NCBI GenBank assembly: GCA_018714445.1
Contig: DVNK01000062.1
Location: 1 to 38,781 of the forward strand
Length of the DNA: 38,781 nt
DNA from: Candidatus Fimadaptatus faecigallinarum
Lineage (GTDB): Bacteria; Bacillota; Clostridia; Christensenellales; Aristaeellaceae
Direction of reading: 5' to 3'
Positions 21,169 to 28,921 of this stretch are shown one piece after another. Made by a program: the position numbers and the translations under genes. Every line of letters begins with the position of its first letter. Within the stretch, counting starts at the first letter, position 1. Under the pieces are notes generated by a model. That model did not search any database. It was given only the letters and a program-made list of their open reading frames with translations, and was not told the origin of the DNA.

Positions 21169-23493
21169 TTACAGCGCCGCGGGCTGCGCGCCCGGGTTCT
21201 TGTACAGTCCGCGCCAGTCCAGCACGCTTATGCCCCAGTCCATGTAGATATCCCACACGAAGCCCAGCTGACCGGGCGTCTCCATGCGCCGTATCGTGGG
21301 CGTGTCCACGCCATTGAGGTAGTCCACCTGTATCGTGTCCACGGTCGCGGTGTTGGCGGCCAGGAACCAGGCGTACTTGCCGCCAGCGCCCAGCTGCGCC
21401 AGCAGCTCCGGATCCTCGACCACCTGCAGCGCCTCGTACACCGGGTTGGCGGCCTGCATCTCAGTCGCGCTTGACGACAGCGCCGTGGTCTTTATCGTCG
21501 GCGAGCCCAGCAGCATGCGCGCATACGCGCCCATGCCGGTGGGCACTATCAGGTACTGCGGCCGCACCTGTATCACCTGGCCGCGCGCGTTGCGCTGCGT
21601 GGTCATGGCCTCCATGGCCGCCACCAGATTGGCCAGGTTCAGCGCGCCCGCCGTGGCCAGATTGCCGTGCTCGCTGCCGAACAGCGCGTGGCCGTCCTCC
21701 AGCGCCGGATTGCCGGCCAGCACCTGATACACCTGCCGGTTCAGCGTCAGCTTGGTGCTCAGCGCGTACCGCGCCGGCAGCGATGTCAGGAACCCTATGT
21801 CGTCGTTTATGAACGCCTCGCGGGTCATCGTGAACTGACGGCCATACGTGTGCAGCTCGCGCCCGCCCTGGCGCTCGTCGGTGGGCACGTCATGCTTGAG
21901 CTCGCCGCCCTCGGGCACCAGCAGCAGCTCGCCCGCGTCGCCGCGCCGCCACTGCGCCTGCGTGCGCTTGAAGTCGGTCAGCGTGCCGCGCTGCGTCCAG
22001 ATTTCGAACGTTGTCGGCGCCAGCTGATAGCCCTGCGTGTACGCCTTGTCTATCGTCTGGTCGAGTATAGACGGGAACGCCGCCGTGGGGCTGAAGTACG
22101 CGCGGCTGGATATCAGCTGGTCGAACAGATCGGACGCGCCGCGCAGCCGCATGCCGCGCGCATCGCGCGCCGCTTCGCCGCCGTCGCGCTCGACCGCCTC
22201 CAGCAGCATGTCGCGCAGGCTGAGGCCCCGCAGCTCGCGCGCGCCCTCGGCAGGCTTGTCCACGCGCATGCCGGCACGCAGCAGCAGCGCGTCGGACGCC
22301 GCCGCGCGGAACTTGTCGCTCTCGTCGCGCGTCACCTGCGCCGTGAACAGCGGCCTGCGCGTGCGCAGCTGCTCCAGCACCGCCGCGCGCACCTGGTCCA
22401 GCGTGGAGCCGTCGTCGATATAGCGCGCCGCGTCCACGCCGAACTCGCCGCACAGCGCGGTTATGTCGCTGACCCTGCGCCGCTCGGCGCGCAGTATGTC
22501 GTCCACCGTGCGGCCCTGCGTTGCATTTGGCTGTACCGGCACGGTGTTGCCTGCGGAGGCCGTAGGTGTGCCGGCACTTAGGCCGCCATTACCGCCGACC
22601 GTTGCGCCGCCATTGCCACTCGCAGGCGCGGCGTGCGCCATATTGTCCATTCTACCAAACGTCATGCCGCTGGCAGGTGCAGAATGCGCGCCAGCGTCCA
22701 CGCTGCCGGCTGCATCACCGGTCGCACGCGCGCCGCTTTCGACCTGCGCGGCCTCCTGCCCGTATGTTCCGGTATCTTCGTTGCGTCTATAAGGCATCTT
22801 ATCTCCTCCCGCATCCGGGCCGTTGCCGGCCCCGTATCCTTCCATGCTCCTGCCCACGCCAACTGTGGTATCGGCAGGTATGCTTACTATGCTTATCTCC
22901 ATCGGCGTCCAGTGGCGCACGTACAGCTGCGTCACCTCGCCGTCCGCGCATACGCGCTCGGTCCTGTCCACCGAATACGCCACGCTGACGCCGCGCAGCG
23001 TGCCAGCGCGCACCTTGTCCGCGATGCGCTGCGACTCAGAGTCCTTATCGAACGCAATGGTCGCCCGGCCGCGCCCATCCGATATCGATACGTCGAGCAC
23101 ACGGCCTATCACCTCGTCGCGCATGTGGTTGTACAGCACCACGCCCAGCTCGCGCAGCCGTGTCAGATCCACCGCGCCGTCCGCATGGTCGAGTATCTCG
23201 TCGTATTCCTCGCCGCGCCACCAGTCGTAGCGCCGGTATGGCGTCTCGCTGCTGAACGACAGTTCAAAGCGCTCAGCCGCGGCGCTGCTTTCAACCTGCA
23301 CGCCGTCCAGCTCACGTGCGCCGCCCGCGGTGGGCGTGCCCGGCTCAAGCCGCCGTATCCCAGCCACGTAACGCGTCTGCACTTCGCTTTGCATGTCCGC
23401 CGCTGGCCGCGTCTGTGCCGTGCCTTCCATGCTCTGCCCGGCTCGCGTCGGGTCGCGCACGCCCCTGCGCCTGTCCATATTTACATCGTTCAT
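21169..23493 (-). CDS. Prohead protease-major capsid protein fusion (774 aa)
   Basis: One frame encodes both the maturation protease and the capsid subunit. Residues about 60-215 form a HK97/U35-type prohead protease: His123 in VVLYNHMRD and Ser170 in TLRGVSVAYSV are the catalytic pair, followed by the conserved TPMEISIVSIPAD segment. A Gly/Ala/Asn-rich linker spans about 220-325. From about 330 a helical delta-like region (VDDILRAERRRVSDITALCGEF) leads into a HK97-fold capsid domain (about 450-774: PSILDQTIDKAYTQGYQ..., FGSEHGNLATAGALNL, IVPTGMGAYARMLL). Protease cleavage near the linker or delta region would release the capsid protein. It overlaps the portal stop by four bases (ATGA). Confidence 0.9.
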   Translation of the reverse strand: MNDVNMDRRRGVRDPTRAGQSMEGTAQTRPAADMQSEVQTRYVAGIRRLEPGTPTAGGARELDGVQVESSAAAERFELSFSSETPYRRYDWWRGEEYDEILDHADGAVDLTRLRELGVVLYNHMRDEVIGRVLDVSISDGRGRATIAFDKDSESQRIADKVRAGTLRGVSVAYSVDRTERVCADGEVTQLYVRHWTPMEISIVSIPADTTVGVGRSMEGYGAGNGPDAGGDKMPYRRNEDTGTYGQEAAQVESGARATGDAAGSVDAGAHSAPASGMTFGRMDNMAHAAPASGNGGATVGGNGGLSAGTPTASAGNTVPVQPNATQGRTVDDILRAERRRVSDITALCGEFGVDAARYIDDGSTLDQVRAAVLEQLRTRRPLFTAQVTRDESDKFRAAASDALLLRAGMRVDKPAEGARELRGLSLRDMLLEAVERDGGEAARDARGMRLRGASDLFDQLISSRAYFSPTAAFPSILDQTIDKAYTQGYQLAPTTFEIWTQRGTLTDFKRTQAQWRRGDAGELLLVPEGGELKHDVPTDERQGGRELHTYGRQFTMTREAFINDDIGFLTSLPARYALSTKLTLNRQVYQVLAGNPALEDGHALFGSEHGNLATAGALNLANLVAAMEAMTTQRNARGQVIQVRPQYLIVPTGMGAYARMLLGSPTIKTTALSSSATEMQAANPVYEALQVVEDPELLAQLGAGGKYAWFLAANTATVDTIQVDYLNGVDTPTIRRMETPGQLGFVWDIYMDWGISVLDWRGLYKNPGAQPAAL

Positions 23494-25109
23494 TGTCCGC
23501 CCTCCTCATTGCTGCCATCAATCTCCCCGCCGCTTTCATCGCCAGCGGCGCCGCCCGCCGAACTACTGCCCACTGTGCCGGCCGCCGCATCGACCTGCCC
23601 CGCGCTCCACGGCAGCTTTAAGCCTATCGACTGCGCGTAGTCCTGTTCGGCCTTCAGCTGATCCATCATGCGCCGCCAGTCGTAGCCGCTCGCGCCCGCT
23701 ATCTCCGCGAAGGGCTTCAGGCCAAACTGCAGCGCGGTCGCGTTGGCGTTGGCCTCCTTCTGCGGGTCAATCCACTGCCGTCCCTGCGGTATCCAGTCGC
23801 AGCGCAGGTAATCCTGCTTGCGCGCCCAGAAGTCGGGTATGTCCACCCGGCCCGACACTACGGCGGATATGACAAAGCTCTCGTACACCTCGGTCAGCAC
23901 ATGGTCGGTCAGCGACTGCTGCTCCATGCGGTAGGTCATCTCGTCTTCGATCAGCCCCTGCCGCGCGCTCGAGTACGTCACCTGGCTCATGTCGCGCGAC
24001 GCCACCTCGTAGCTCAGCCCCAGCGACGCCGCCGTCATGCGCGTCAGCAGTCGTGTGAAGCTGGTCGCCTCGCTGCCCGCGCTGGGCGGCTGCGCAAAGC
24101 TCACGTCCTCGTCCAAGCCCAGGTGCGCTATCATGCCGGGCGTTATCGTCGAGCCCTGGTACTCGGGCGCGCCGTCGCGGTTGCGCCGCGCCAGGCCCAT
24201 GCCCACGCCCACCGGCGGCGTGGAGCGCTTTATGAACGCCGCAAAGCACGCCGCCACGCGCTCCTTAACCGACTGCGCCTCAATGTAGCCTTCTACGTCG
24301 CGCAACCGCGCCATCGCGGCTGCGGCTGCCGGCATCTCGCGCACCTGGCCCGGCCGCGTCGACGCGCGGTAGAATATGCAGTCATTTTCCGGTATGAACA
24401 CAGGCGCGCTGCGCTCCAGCTCGTCCGGCGTGCGGGGCGTTATCCAGTAGCCCACCGTCCGGCCCGCCGGCGTCAGCTCCACGCCCGCCACTACAGTGTT
24501 GCCGCGCTCATGCGGCGCCGTCACCGTGCCGGCCAGCATGTCCACCTCCAGCAGTTGCAGCTGCAGCGGCACTGTGCTGCCGCCGTAGCTCTTGACTATG
24601 AGCACGCCGCCGTCCACCAGCTTGCGCCGCACTATCTGCGCGCACATCTCGTCGAACGTCAGCGCGCCCTGCGCGTCGCAGTTGCGCGCACGCCGCCAGC
24701 GCTCGAACAGCGCGCCCAGCCGCGCGTCCAGTTCCGCGTCGCCGGTGTTGGGCTGCAATTGCAGGCCCCAGCCCACCACGCCGCGCAGGTACGCCTGTAT
24801 CATCGAATTGAACAGGTCGCTGTTGCGCTCCAGATCGCGCGCCCGTGCGCGCAGCAGGTCACGGTACGCGCTATCGGTCATGTTGGGCGGCGCGTTCGTC
24901 ACGCGCCAGCTGGCGTTCAGCCGGTCGGGCCGCGCCGCGTCGTAGTTGCGCATACCGTCCAGGCCGTCCAGGCCGTCGCGCATCGAGCGCAGCTCGCGCA
25001 CGCCGCGCCGGTAGCATTCGCGCCGGTATGCCCACCGGGGCGCTATGCGCGCCAGCCAGCTCAGCCCGCCCTCGCGTGTATTCATCCGCTCATCATCTCG
25101 CTTGTTCAC
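23490..25109 (-). CDS. Portal protein, lambda type (539 aa)
   Basis: This is the lambda gpB-family portal, the dodecameric DNA channel and packaging hub. Features: N-terminal WLARIAPRWAYRRECYRRGVRELRSMRDG, NPNTGD-type QLQPNTGDAELDARLGALFERWRR (about residues 115-145), VRRKLVDGGVLIVKSYGG, PENDCIFYRASTRPGQVREMPAAAAAMARLRDVEGYIEAQSVKERVAACFAAFIK, LTRMTAASLGLSYEVASRDMSQVTYSSARQGLIED, and C-terminal WARKQDYLRCDWIPQGRQWIDPQKEANA. The start is uncertain: GTG 25109 and ATG 25085 are both possible and neither has a strong ribosome site. Confidence 0.93.
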   Translation of the reverse strand: MNKRDDERMNTREGGLSWLARIAPRWAYRRECYRRGVRELRSMRDGLDGLDGMRNYDAARPDRLNASWRVTNAPPNMTDSAYRDLLRARARDLERNSDLFNSMIQAYLRGVVGWGLQLQPNTGDAELDARLGALFERWRRARNCDAQGALTFDEMCAQIVRRKLVDGGVLIVKSYGGSTVPLQLQLLEVDMLAGTVTAPHERGNTVVAGVELTPAGRTVGYWITPRTPDELERSAPVFIPENDCIFYRASTRPGQVREMPAAAAAMARLRDVEGYIEAQSVKERVAACFAAFIKRSTPPVGVGMGLARRNRDGAPEYQGSTITPGMIAHLGLDEDVSFAQPPSAGSEATSFTRLLTRMTAASLGLSYEVASRDMSQVTYSSARQGLIEDEMTYRMEQQSLTDHVLTEVYESFVISAVVSGRVDIPDFWARKQDYLRCDWIPQGRQWIDPQKEANANATALQFGLKPFAEIAGASGYDWRRMMDQLKAEQDYAQSIGLKLPWSAGQVDAAAGTVGSSSAGGAAGDESGGEIDGSNEEGGQ

Positions 25110-25138
25110 CTTCCGTTTTGCCGCCGCCTTACCCGGTC

Positions 25139-25360
25139 CTACCGTCGGTCGAACACCGCCGCGGTAAAGCCCGGCAGCAGCCCTCTGCCCGCTGCGTTCT
25201 GCGCGGCCTGTTCAGCGCGCAGCGCTTCCAGCTCTTCTCGCAGGGCGGCCAAGTCGTAGAACGTCACGCTGTGCGAGCCCAGCTGCGCCTGCTTGACGCC
25301 GCCAGAAGCCAGCTGCGTTATCACCGATTCAAGCTCATTTATGCGTTCCTCTCGCGTCAT
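25139..25360 (-). CDS. Head-tail joining protein gpW-like (73 aa)
   Basis: This is a small helical protein like lambda gpW, which sits at the portal and prepares heads for tail joining. The MTREERINELESVITQLASGGVKQAQLGSHSVTFYDLAALREELEALRAEQ pattern of two helices around a short beta hairpin matches the gpW family, as does the 73-aa length. GAGGTGA lies about five bases before ATG 25360. Its position between terminase and portal follows lambda order. The repeat array lies directly upstream. Confidence 0.88.
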   Translation of the reverse strand: MTREERINELESVITQLASGGVKQAQLGSHSVTFYDLAALREELEALRAEQAAQNAAGRGLLPGFTAAVFDRR

Positions 25361-25369
25361 GCCGTCACC

Positions 25370-25600
25370 TCATATGCGCGCCCATATAGGCGGAGCGGAT
25401 ATTTCTGCGATATCCGCTCCCACGTATCAAGCGCCAACGTTGGCGCATCAAAACCCACTTTCGCGTATCGCCCGCCAGCTTTCCCGTATTAAAGCCAACT
25501 TCTGCGTATCACCTGCCAGCTTTGGCGCATCAAAACCCGCTTTCGCGTATCGCCCGCCATCTTTGGCGCATCAGCGTTCGCTATCGCGACTGGCCTGCCG
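25370..25600. repeat. Tandem array of four 41-bp repeats (20.5-bp half-units) plus 11-bp inverted repeat
   Basis: Units begin at 25422, 25463, 25504 and 25545, spaced exactly 41 bp. Read on the minus strand each unit splits into two related half-units of about 20-21 bp around GAT(A/G)CGC..AAG.(T/G)GG. At one end GGAGCGGATAT (25392-25402) and ATATCCGCTCC (25410-25420) form a perfect 11-bp inverted repeat with a 7-base loop. The first unit contains the 16-bp palindrome GCGCCAACGTTGGCGC (25431-25446). The period is not a multiple of three and no frame is continued, so the array is noncoding DNA, possibly a protein-binding or packaging site. It fills the gap between TerL and gpW. Confidence 0.85.
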
Positions 25601-25650
25601 GCTCCGGTGAGGCGCCGTCCGCCCGCAAAGCGCATGTCCGGCCTTATCGT

Positions 25651-27552
25651 TCAGCCCATCCACCCGCCGGAGCCATGCACCCAGTCGCCGCCGACGCCCG
25701 CGAGCCAGCCGCGCCCCGCCGGGGAGTAAGGAGGTACAACCTCCCCGGCAGGCGGGCTGCCGACCGGTCGCGTGCTCAAATCGCCCACGCCCTGCTGGCC
25801 CGCGTCCGATTGGCCCGCGTCATCAAGGCCGAGCTGCCGCACGCCCAGCCGGTCGGCTACCGCGAAGGCGTACACCTCCGCGTCGAGATAATGGTTGGCC
25901 GCGTGGCTCGTGCGCGGCTTCCAGGTCTCGCGTCCGGTCTTGTCTGCGACTTTCTGCTCCGCCGTCACCTGCTCGGCGTAGTCGCGGTCGCAGTCCGCGT
26001 GGTTCATCCAGCAGCCCGTGCCCATGGGCAACCGCAGGCGGCTGGCTATCATGTCCTTGTACTTGTCGCCGTACACCAGCGTCAGCGTCCAGCCACGCGA
26101 CGCGCGCCCCTGTTGTGCCTGATGCGACAACCTGAAACCCGACGCTATCGCCGGCGTAGTGGGCTGGCCCTTCACCGGCACCGCCCATTCGATGTGCGCC
26201 AGGCAGTACTGCAGCACCATGTCGGTCTGGTCGCCGCTGTCTATGCCGCACATGCCGACCATCAGCCCGACGCCATCGCGCTTGCGGTACGTCTGGCTCA
26301 TGACGCTGGTCACCTCGTCCCAGTTCTCGCAGCAGCCGTGCGCTATGCCCTGGCTGGTCATGCCCGGCCCCCAGGCGCGCAGCACCCAGTACAGCCGGTC
26401 GCGCTGCACGTCCACGCCGCCGGTCAGCAGCTCGGCCCAGTCCGGCACCTGCCAGCGCAGCTCGTCGCCGCAGCGCTCCAGCACCATGTCCGCGTCGGTG
26501 CGCATGCGCAGATCCTCCCACGGCTCGGCCAGCCAGCTGTTCACGAAGTTTTGCAGCAGCTCCGGCTCGTCCTTGTCGCGCAGGAACTCGTTCACTGCCT
26601 GCGACCACGTAACCCACGGGCTGTACAGCGCGTTCATCCAGAAGCCCAGCTTCAGCGCGCCCTGCCTGCGCCCGCGCACTGCGCGCCACTCTCCTGCGCG
26701 CAGCATGCCCGGCTTGCGCGTGTCCGGTATCAGCGCGCCGCACTCCGGGCATATGTACACGGCGGCCGCGGCGCGGTCGTCGCGGCTCATGCCCGGCTCG
26801 GACGGAAAGCGGATGTTGTCAAACGCCAGCTCGCCATACGCGCCGCACTCCGGACACGGCACAAAGTAGTGCAGCTCGCAGTCGGCCGCCTTGAGTTCGC
26901 TCCATATTTTGCCCGACGAAAGCGTTGGCGTGCTGGTCAGGTATATCTTGCGATTGTCGAACGTCTTGGTGCGCTCCCGCGCCAGCGCGACCGGATCGGC
27001 CTCGCGCCCCGCATTGGATACGTACTTGTCCACCTCGTCCAGCATCAGTATGCGTATCGGATTGCTCGCCAGCGCCACCGGCGAGCCTGCCCATGCCAGC
27101 AGCAACGTCATGCCGTCGAAGCGGTACTCTATAAGGCTCGATTCGCTGCGGCGCAAACGTTCGCTTAATTGCGGCGCGTCCTCCAGCATGGGCCGGATGC
27201 GGTTGGCGCTCACCGTCCGGCACGACGCCTCGGTCGGGTACACCACCAGCGTCGGGCTGGGGTCGGACGCTATCACCTTGCCTATAAGGTTCAGCTCGAC
27301 CTCTGTGCCACCCACCTGCGTGGGCTTGCAGAACGCTATCTGCTCCACCGTGGGATCATCGAACGCGTCCATTATGCCCGCCAGGTACGGCGCGACCGAA
27401 TTGCGCCACGGCCCGGGCATCGCCGAAGCCCGGCGGCTGAGCACGCGGTACTTTTCGGCCCACTCGCTGGTAGTCAGCTTCTCGGGCGGCGCAAACACTC
27501 CCAGGCACCGCCTGACCAGCGGCGACCACTGAGGCTGTCCGCGCCGTGCCAC
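25651..27552 (-). CDS. Terminase large subunit, lambda GpA type (633 aa)
   Basis: This is the packaging motor ATPase and nuclease of the GpA family, which usually cuts cohesive ends. The start is GTG 27552 with GGAGGTG six bases upstream; the ATG at 27582 overlaps the TerS stop and has no ribosome site. ATPase features are a deviant Walker A in AFCKPTQVGGTEVELN (about residues 73-88) and Walker B LMLDEVDKY (about 169-177). Two CPECGA zinc-finger-like motifs follow, then the nuclease half (GVDVQRDRLYWVLRAWGPG...GIDSGDQTDMV). The last ~35 residues (SPPAGEVVPPYSPAGRG...) are low-complexity and are encoded by an inverted-repeat element (25718-25749), suggesting a late insertion at the gene end. 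Confidence 0.95.
   Translation of the reverse strand: MARRGQPQWSPLVRRCLGVFAPPEKLTTSEWAEKYRVLSRRASAMPGPWRNSVAPYLAGIMDAFDDPTVEQIAFCKPTQVGGTEVELNLIGKVIASDPSPTLVVYPTEASCRTVSANRIRPMLEDAPQLSERLRRSESSLIEYRFDGMTLLLAWAGSPVALASNPIRILMLDEVDKYVSNAGREADPVALARERTKTFDNRKIYLTSTPTLSSGKIWSELKAADCELHYFVPCPECGAYGELAFDNIRFPSEPGMSRDDRAAAAVYICPECGALIPDTRKPGMLRAGEWRAVRGRRQGALKLGFWMNALYSPWVTWSQAVNEFLRDKDEPELLQNFVNSWLAEPWEDLRMRTDADMVLERCGDELRWQVPDWAELLTGGVDVQRDRLYWVLRAWGPGMTSQGIAHGCCENWDEVTSVMSQTYRKRDGVGLMVGMCGIDSGDQTDMVLQYCLAHIEWAVPVKGQPTTPAIASGFRLSHQAQQGRASRGWTLTLVYGDKYKDMIASRLRLPMGTGCWMNHADCDRDYAEQVTAEQKVADKTGRETWKPRTSHAANHYLDAEVYAFAVADRLGVRQLGLDDAGQSDAGQQGVGDLSTRPVGSPPAGEVVPPYSPAGRGWLAGVGGDWVHGSGGWMG
25718..25749. 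repeat. 9-bp inverted repeat in the terminase 3' end (REP-like)
   Basis: GCCGGGGAG (25718-25726) and CTCCCCGGC (25741-25749) are perfect inverted copies around TAAGGAGGTACAAC. The segment encodes the Pro/Gly-rich PAGEVVPPYSPAG part of the terminase C-terminus, which is not part of the usual GpA core. It may be a small repeat element that landed near the gene end. Other genomic copies cannot be checked from this window. Confidence 0.4.
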
Positions 27553-27581
27553 ATATCCCACCTCCACACATCGGGCGCGCA

Positions 27582-28226
27582 TCAGTCCGTTGCGGCGCTA
27601 TCTGTGGTTTCGCCGGCGGGCGTTCTACCGGCAGGCGTTCCGCCCTTGCGCCGCGCCGCTCTTATCGGCGTGAGATTGCCCACCGACAGCCGCGACAGCG
27701 CGCTGCGGATAACGCTCTCGCACTGCTGCTCTATCTCGGCGGCCTCCGCGCGCCCCACATGCCCCACGAGCAGCCCCGACACGCGCCGCGGCAACGCCAG
27801 CGCGGCCCGCCGTATGCCGCTGAACAGCTCGGTCAGCTCGTCCTCAAGCTCGTCGCGCAGCACGTACTTGCCCGCCGCGACCGCGTTCTTGAGCTCGCCC
27901 AGCTCCGCCTGCGCGCGCTTTAGGCGCACTTCCGCCGCCATCTTCTGCTGCGCCAGCGGCAGCTCGTCGTCCGGCTCATCCATGCCCGAACCGATGGCGC
28001 TCGCATCCCGGGTATTGAGCACGCCGCGCCAGTTCAGCACGTCGAGCAGGTCGAACGTGCCGCGCTCCAGCTGCGGGCAGCCCTGCGCCACCCACCTGCC
28101 CAGCGTCACGCGCGATATCTCCATGTTCGCGCATATCCACGTCGTGCTCACCACGACGCGCCCGTTCACCAGTTCAATGTGCTTTTCCAACGCCGCCGCC
28201 CCCATTTTTGTAAACTTGTTAACCAT
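27582..28226 (-). CDS. Terminase small subunit, Nu1-like (214 aa)
   Basis: This is the DNA-recognition subunit of the packaging terminase. The start is put at ATG 28226, where the protein logically begins (MVNKFTKMGAAALEKH), although the ribosome site is weak. In-frame starts at 28319 and further upstream would include the terminator hairpin and promoter-like sequence. An N-terminal winged-HTH (GRVVVSTTWICANMEISRVTLGRWVAQGCPQLERGTFDLLDVLNWRG, about residues 18-65) is followed by a long charged helix (PLAQQKMAAEVRLKRAQAELGELKNAVAAGKYVLRDELEDELTELFSGIRRAALALPRR) that is typical of Nu1 proteins. The C-terminus is Arg/Gly/Thr-rich. Confidence 0.88.
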   Translation of the reverse strand: MVNKFTKMGAAALEKHIELVNGRVVVSTTWICANMEISRVTLGRWVAQGCPQLERGTFDLLDVLNWRGVLNTRDASAIGSGMDEPDDELPLAQQKMAAEVRLKRAQAELGELKNAVAAGKYVLRDELEDELTELFSGIRRAALALPRRVSGLLVGHVGRAEAAEIEQQCESVIRSALSRLSVGNLTPIRAARRKGGTPAGRTPAGETTDSAATD

Positions 28227-28320
28227 TTTATTTTCATCACAGGCAGCCAGGAGCCGGACTTCTTTCGCCCCGTGTGCCCCCGGCGGCCCCGGGAGTACCT
28301 TTTTGGTGCGCCCGACCATG

Positions 28321-28350
28321 AAAATGCCCCGCGACTGCCTGACGCGGGGC
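28321..28350 (-). terminator. Intrinsic terminator upstream of the packaging genes
   Basis: On the minus strand GCCCCGCG and CGCGGGGC (28343-28350 and 28326-28333) form a perfect 8-bp stem around a 9-base loop, followed by ATTTTC. It lies between the candidate promoter at 28395-28424 and TerS, so it would act on transcripts from both the early genes and that promoter. Confidence 0.75.
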
Positions 28351-28394
28351 GAGCGGCCTGCCGTCCTTCCGGCTGCCTGCCATGATATAAGAAT

Positions 28395-28424
28395 AGCATA
28401 AAACCACTGCCCCACAGTTATCAA
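28395..28424 (-). promoter_or_regulatory. Candidate promoter before the late operon
   Basis: On the minus strand TTGATA (28419-28424) and TATGCT (28395-28400) are separated by 18 bases. This is a fair sigma70-type match in the AT-richer gap between the regulator gene and TerS. The hairpin terminator follows about 45 bases downstream, the order seen when a late promoter is controlled by antitermination. Confidence 0.5.
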
Positions 28425-28452
28425 CTTTGAGCCGCGCGGCCGGATATTTTGC

Positions 28453-28869
28453 TCAGCCGTCGACTGATTCGAGCTTGCCCAGGTTGACCGCCAGCCGATA
28501 GAAGAACGCGCGCCGCTCGCGGAAGAACTTGGCCCGGCTCAGCGGCATGGGCAGATCCTCATAGCGCATGCCGAACGCCACATTGAGCAGCATCGCCCGC
28601 CGCACGCCCGGCTCGCACGCCTCCTCGACCGAGCGCTCTATGACGGCTATGTCGGCCGCCAGCTGCCCGGCCCGCAGCGCGCGCCGGGCCGTCGGGTCGC
28701 CCACGCCGTTGCCCCGCGGCTGACCCGTGCCGCCCAGGTCGTTAAACCCGCCGCGTATCGCGCGCAGCTGTTCGCGCTTGGAACCGTACTGCCGGCAGAA
28801 TGCGCGCAGCTCGTCGTACAGGTCGCGGTCTACGCCATAGTTGTCCAGCTTCAGCTTCCAGGTGCGCAT
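28453..28869 (-). CDS. Putative phage late-gene regulator with HTH-like C-terminus (138 aa)
   Basis: It is the last gene of the early region. The N-terminal part is helical and basic (RTWKLKLDNYGVDRDLYDELRAFCRQYGSKREQLRAIRGG), with a Gly-rich linker, then AAGQLAADIAVIERSVEEA. The C-terminal part (VRRAMLLNVAFGMRYEDLPMPLSRAKFFRERRAFFYRLAVNLGKL, about residues 88-134) reads like a sigma-region-4 or ArpU/RinA-type helix-turn-helix. Proteins of this kind often switch on late genes in phages of Gram-positive hosts. The adjacent promoter-terminator pair makes a transcription activator or antitermination role plausible. The function is inferred. Confidence 0.6.
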   Translation of the reverse strand: MRTWKLKLDNYGVDRDLYDELRAFCRQYGSKREQLRAIRGGFNDLGGTGQPRGNGVGDPTARRALRAGQLAADIAVIERSVEEACEPGVRRAMLLNVAFGMRYEDLPMPLSRAKFFRERRAFFYRLAVNLGKLESVDG

Positions 28870-28921
28870 GTTTCTAACCTCGCTTATCGTAGATGCTCGC
28901 CATGCTGCCGCACAGCGGCGG

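Noticed and set aside
25422..25585. CRISPR array at the 41-bp repeats
   Set aside because: The units are contiguous and degenerate, with no unique spacers between conserved repeats and no cas genes.
27553..27582. ATG 27582 as the terminase large subunit start
   Set aside because: It overlaps the TerS stop without a ribosome site, while GTG 27552 has GGAGGTG at correct spacing.
28227..28424. Longer TerS starting at 28424 or 28319
   Set aside because: The added residues would be encoded by the promoter-like sequence and terminator hairpin and do not resemble a Nu1 N-terminus.
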